Positions 60,952 through 64,000 of a stretch of 64,000 nucleotides of DNA are shown here, in pieces. The notes under the pieces are model-generated. The model was given only the letters and a program-made list of their open reading frames with translations. It was not told the origin of the DNA and did no database searches. Origin of the DNA: Chthoniobacteraceae bacterium (GTDB taxonomy: Bacteria; Verrucomicrobiota; Verrucomicrobiia; Chthoniobacterales; Chthoniobacteraceae); the NCBI GenBank assembly GCA_028293625.1, contig JAQGOL010000035.1:310001-374000 (forward strand), read 5' to 3'. A program made the translations under genes and the position numbers. Positions within the stretch are counted from its first letter, which is position 1. Each line of letters starts with the position of its first letter.

Positions 60952-61865
60952 ACGCTGGCCAGCTCCGCTGAAGACCATGTGGCGACACTCCGTACCCCTT
61001 TTTCCAGGGAGATCGAGGGAGCAAAACCGAGCGCGGCAATCCGGCCAATATCGGCCCGCCAATATAAGGGATTGCCAGGCGTCGCGGCGCCGTCAAAGCG
61101 CGGTCTGGTTGAAGAACCGAGCGCATCAAGCAGCAGGGAGGAGAGCTCCTGGATGGTTGCTTCCCGGCCGCTGGCAACGTTGTAGATTTCGCCCCGGCAT
61201 GGCGCTTCCGAGGCGATGCAAAGGAGTGCACGGCCAATGTCGGTGGCGTGAATAAAATCGCGGCTTTCCCGGCCGGTGCCACGAAGCCGGAGTTCGCCGG
61301 TGGTGAGCACGCGCTCGCAGATGTCCCAGATTACCTGGCGGCGCAGCCCGGGGCCGTAAGCGGAAAAAATGCGGAGCGCCGCGGTCGGCAGTCCGAAGAT
61401 GGTGGAAAATTCTTCGCAGAGCAATTCGCACTGCCGCTTGTGATAACCGTACGGGGAAAGGGGCGCGACACGATGGGTTTCAGCTACCGGCAGCGATTCC
61501 GGGTTTCCGTAAACGGCCGCGCTTGAAAGGAAAAGAAACCGGCATGCGAGCGCCTCGCGCCGGAGCGCTTCAAGGATCTCGAAGGTCAGCACCGTGTTAT
61601 CGCGAAAATCGGAAGCCGGATCGTTCATGGAAAGCGGGACCGAGGCGCGTCCGGCGCAATGGATGCAAACATCGGGTTGTTGGGAGCGGAGAAGTTCATT
61701 GAATCCGGAAGAGGGAAGCGCCAGCCGGACGTAGCCGGCCCCCTGCGGCGCATTTTCGGGAGGAACGACATCGACACCCAGGATGCGCCATTCTTTCCGG
61801 GCAAACTCGCGTGCCACGTAGCGTCCCAGAAAGCCGGCAACCCCCGTAATCAGGACGGTCTTCAG
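60948..61865 (-). CDS. NAD-dependent epimerase/dehydratase, probable CTG start
   Basis: About 305 residues of an extended short-chain dehydrogenase acting on nucleotide sugars. The Rossmann motif TGVAGFLG (residues 7-14) is encoded upstream of the first ATG/GTG/TTG-type start (a GTG at 61817), so a start there would delete the NAD-binding loop. The only sensible start is CTG at 61865, six bases after a perfect GGAGGT (61872-61877), giving MKTVLITGVAGFLGRYVA. Downstream, FLFLSSAAVYGNP and PYGYHKRQCELL (YxxxK) complete the catalytic site. It overlaps the GT4 start by 4 bases. Product: an epimerised, dehydrated or reduced NDP-sugar for the glycan. Confidence 0.85.
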   Translation of the reverse strand: MKTVLITGVAGFLGRYVAREFARKEWRILGVDVVPPENAPQGAGYVRLALPSSGFNELLRSQQPDVCIHCAGRASVPLSMNDPASDFRDNTVLTFEILEALRREALACRFLFLSSAAVYGNPESLPVAETHRVAPLSPYGYHKRQCELLCEEFSTIFGLPTAALRIFSAYGPGLRRQVIWDICERVLTTGELRLRGTGRESRDFIHATDIGRALLCIASEAPCRGEIYNVASGREATIQELSSLLLDALGSSTRPRFDGAATPGNPLYWRADIGRIAALGFAPSISLEKGVRSVATWSSAELASV

Positions 61866-61877
61866 AACACTACCTCC
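61863..61877 (-). promoter_or_regulatory. Shine-Dalgarno and CTG start of the epimerase gene
   Basis: On the minus strand GGAGGT (61877-61872), then AGTGTT, then CTG (61865-61863). This is the clearest ribosome-binding site seen in the window and decides the start: no ATG, GTG or TTG lies in frame between the upstream TGA and the Rossmann motif. Confidence 0.7.
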
Positions 61878-62050
61878 ACCTCAGCCCGCGGGCCGCTACA
61901 ATGAACAAATCGCATTCCCGATGGTTTTCATGACCAAGGCCGGATTACCAGCCACGAGCGCCGGTTTTTTGCGTGGGATTGAGCAAAAAGCGGCAACACA
62001 CGGATCAAACGGGCGCCGAACATGGCCACTTCACCGAATTCAGGCAGTGA

Positions 62051-63118
62051 TCAATGCGGCAAAGCATTTGAGTTTTGAACGATCCCTCCAAAACGTTCCG
62101 CCAGTAACCGGGTGAAAATCGCGGCTCCTTTTTCATTAAGATGCGCGCCGTTGTAATGCATCGCTGGTTCAAACAAGACCGGGTGGAGATTGGGATCATT
62201 GAAGGCAAACAAAGGGACATTGCCGGGCGCCGCTTTGAAGTTCTCCAGAGGGTTGCAGTTGGGCGCGATGACAAAGAGCGGTTCGGCGCCGGCGGCACGG
62301 ATTTCGGCAATCAAATCAATCAGGGCATTACTTAGCGCGGGGCTCATGGGCGCTTCGGGCAGATTTCGCCGAACCTGTTCAACCTGCTGCTCAAAAAACC
62401 GGAGTTCCTCACCCGCCATTAAACTATCCGGGCCTGGCGTAAAACCTTCGGCACCGGCCCAGGCGGGCGATTTATCCCTGGCTGGCTTTTTTCCAAGCAA
62501 CTGGCCGTGCAACAGCTCGGCACTCCGGCCGAGAGCGGTGAACTGCTTTAAAAAAACAGTGCCGTGATCGACGGTGAGCTTCCATTTTTTAGGATCGTGC
62601 CCTTCCAAAGCATCAAGCCGGCGCCAAACCAGAAGAGTATGTCTCCAGTCATGCCAGTAAGCCATGCGAAGAGATTCGGTGGTCGCTTCGTTAAGGAGAG
62701 GATTGATGTCCATCAGCTCCACGACGACCCAGCGCAGGTTACGAGGCCGCAATGCCAGAAGTTTGCGCGTCAGAAAATAGCTTTCCGGCGGATAACAGCC
62801 GTCCCAGCCGAAGTTGAAAGAGCGGATCTTAACGCCGGTTGCTTTCTCCACCTGCGCGTCGAATTGCCGGGGAATGATCTGACGATAAAAGCGGCTTGAT
62901 CCAATAAAAAGCAGTTCGTAGTCGTCGCGATGGGCCGCAAAATAACGAAGCTTGGGTGCAATCCCATTCACCTCCGGAAACGGGTGCAGGCTTCCAATCA
63001 GCCCGCAAACCAGCGCCAGAAAGGCCAGGAAAACGGCGCTGTAAAGGACCATCCAAGCTCCCCTGGCGGGTGCCCTGGAGGAAGGGATGCTGTCAGCTGG
63101 CCCGGCAGGAGGTTGCAC
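62051..63118 (-). CDS. Membrane-anchored SGNH/AlgX-DltD-like protein
   Basis: A 355-residue protein starting at GTG. One N-terminal membrane helix (VLYSAVFLAFLALVCGLIG) anchors an extracytoplasmic alpha/beta domain: ELLFIGSSRFYRQIIPRQF carries the SGNH block I serine (S74 or S75), FNFGWDGCYPPESYFL follows, and HYNGAHLNEKGAAIFTRLL near the C-terminus is the D/N-x-x-H-type block. This is the arrangement of DltD/AlgX/AlgJ-like proteins that help O-acetylate exported polysaccharides. No MBOAT acyltransferase is adjacent in the window. It lies inside the glycosyltransferase run, so polymer acetylation is the likely job, by inference. Confidence 0.7.
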   Translation of the reverse strand: MQPPAGPADSIPSSRAPARGAWMVLYSAVFLAFLALVCGLIGSLHPFPEVNGIAPKLRYFAAHRDDYELLFIGSSRFYRQIIPRQFDAQVEKATGVKIRSFNFGWDGCYPPESYFLTRKLLALRPRNLRWVVVELMDINPLLNEATTESLRMAYWHDWRHTLLVWRRLDALEGHDPKKWKLTVDHGTVFLKQFTALGRSAELLHGQLLGKKPARDKSPAWAGAEGFTPGPDSLMAGEELRFFEQQVEQVRRNLPEAPMSPALSNALIDLIAEIRAAGAEPLFVIAPNCNPLENFKAAPGNVPLFAFNDPNLHPVLFEPAMHYNGAHLNEKGAAIFTRLLAERFGGIVQNSNALPH

Positions 63119-63190
63119 GGGCGCGGAGCATAGAAAGCCGGATTTTCACTTCAAGGAGATTACGGCGCACGGATGGCAAGCCATGACAGC

Positions 63191-64000
63191 TCAGGACGAG
63201 GCCAGCGCGCGTTGGATCACTTCCCGGTAGGCGATGCACATTTGATCCCCGGAAGGCGGAGCGGCCAGGACTTGCGTGCGCCATTGCGCATACTGGTTTT
63301 TCATCGCGTGCACGGCGCCGGCAACATCGTCCCGGAAACCGATTCCGAATCTTTTCCCAAGCTCCACGATGCCGCCGCCATCTTCGTGATAAATCATTGG
63401 CAGCCCGCATTGGAGGCCTTCAATAAAATGCATGCCACCCGGCTCGTGCAGGGAAGCGGTTACGTAAGCATGACACTGCCGCAAAAGGCCGGCGAGTGCG
63501 GCTCCATTAGCCGGCGGAAAAGTGCGGGCACTCTTCCAGCGAATGGTTTTTGGCCAGCGGCCGATCACCCAGAGTTCAACGTCCTTGAGTTCGCCTGAAG
63601 CGATGCGCTCATCAAGCTCGACGTATTGAGGAAACCCTTTCATCGGATTGTCAGACCAATGATGGGTGACAAAGCGCAGCGGTTCACCTGGTTTCCAGGG
63701 GTGGTTCCCCAAAGGATGAAAAATACTCGGATCGGCCCCGTTAAGAATGGTGCTATGAGGGCGGGCAGGATCAAACCACTTGGCGGCGTGATGATCGCGA
63801 AGCCAATCGGAGATGAAAACCGTGTGATCGGCCGTGGCATCAAAGCGCGCCAGCCGATTATCCATCTCGGTGGTTTTTTTGCGGACATCGTTATCGTTGA
63901 TCCGATGCACCACACGAACCGTGGGATGGCTGCGCTTATATGCGGCAATCTCCTCGACTCCAAAAGCCAGCTTCCCTGTCAGCCCGGAATGATTGATCAG
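63191..64000 (-). CDS. Glycosyltransferase family 4 (partial, 5' end beyond window)
   Basis: The C-terminal 269 residues of a GT4-type enzyme; the frame stays open through the right edge (LINHSGLTGKLAFGVEEIAA is the first visible part). VFISDWLRDHH, TILNGADPSIFHP and LRFVTHHWSDNPMKGF are donor-domain segments, and AYVTASLHEPGGMHFIEGLQ with CGLPMIYHEDGGGIVE is the donor-phosphate binding region. It starts the minus-strand glycan run seen here and ends 72 bp ahead of the SGNH-like gene. Its acceptor and sugar cannot be told. Confidence 0.85.
   Translation of the reverse strand: MINHSGLTGKLAFGVEEIAAYKRSHPTVRVVHRINDNDVRKKTTEMDNRLARFDATADHTVFISDWLRDHHAAKWFDPARPHSTILNGADPSIFHPLGNHPWKPGEPLRFVTHHWSDNPMKGFPQYVELDERIASGELKDVELWVIGRWPKTIRWKSARTFPPANGAALAGLLRQCHAYVTASLHEPGGMHFIEGLQCGLPMIYHEDGGGIVELGKRFGIGFRDDVAGAVHAMKNQYAQWRTQVLAAPPSGDQMCIAYREVIQRALASS

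Noticed and set aside
61921-62115. 64-codon plus-strand frame between the epimerase and SGNH-like genes
   Set aside because: It runs into the 3' end of the SGNH-like gene on the opposite strand and has no motif.
1-64000. CRISPR arrays, tRNA or rRNA genes, insertion sequences, integrases
   Set aside because: No regularly spaced repeats, cloverleaf-like spacer sequence, rRNA-like stretch or transposase/integrase motif was recognised by eye in the spacers. A tRNA scan would settle the tRNA question.

Overview
This 64 kb window is a gene-dense, GC-rich bacterial chromosome segment. Its gene content points to the PVC group, most likely a Verrucomicrobiota member. The supporting features are a planctomycete-type cytochrome/DUF1549/DUF1553 protein next to a DUF1501 protein, three secreted proteins with PEP-CTERM sorting tails, a sialate O-acetylesterase, a fused DUF116-polyprenyl synthase, and few strong Shine-Dalgarno sites. 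This placement is inference from gene families, not a database result. No tRNA, rRNA, CRISPR array, transposase or integrase was recognised.

Layout. (1) 1-5003, minus strand: polX and plsY overlap; downstream of them are a methyltransferase, a GT4 and a GT2 glycosyltransferase (the last cut by the window edge), the tail of a glycan locus. (2) 5149-8609, plus: ilvB, a PEP-CTERM serine protease, the frameshifted remnant of an arylsulfatase C-terminus, and a GNAT acetyltransferase. (3) 8737-11403: a secreted GH2-like hydrolase and, convergently, a PEP-CTERM surface protein. (4) 11551-18718, plus: a sensor kinase, response regulator, DUF1549/DUF1553 cytochrome protein and DUF1501 protein in a row; the kinase's sensor and the DUF1553 protein share the same discoidin-like module. 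(5) 18696-23070, minus: prenyltransferase-repeat protein, then hisJ-folP-DUF885 joined by 4-bp overlaps. (6) 23145-32236, plus: a PfpI/DJ-1 protein, then a tightly overlapping set SWIM / DUF5691 / MoxR ATPase / HD-CoaD fusion / DUF5682 / VWA. (7) 32240-48411: DUF116-polyprenyl synthase fusion, kelch protein, a diheme cytochrome / GMC oxidoreductase / membrane-inserted patatin operon, radical SAM protein, sialate O-acetylesterase, a two-gene ferredoxin operon and an ice-binding-like PEP-CTERM protein. (8) 48545-57917: cytochrome P450, a giant 1.6k-residue sensor kinase, and a three-gene overlapping operon of a cysteine-dioxygenase-like cupin, a methyltransferase with a caspase-like N-terminal domain, and a divergent glutamate-racemase homologue. 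(9) 57954-64000: sulfotransferase, then (minus) GT4, SGNH-like protein, NAD-dependent epimerase, GT4 and GT2, a second glycan locus.

Most novel candidates. The cupin / caspase-like-methyltransferase / racemase-like operon (55280-57917) has conserved catalytic residues but substrate-site changes, and I know of no described pathway for it. The SWIM-MoxR-VWA set carries an inserted nucleotide-metabolism fusion gene. The kinase-regulator-DUF1553-DUF1501 operon has a sensor and an effector that carry homologous ligand-binding modules. Other notable points are a likely CTG start on the epimerase gene behind a textbook GGAGGT, a dihydropteroate synthase with Asp96 changed to Asn, and a patatin whose catalytic halves are split by about eight membrane helices.
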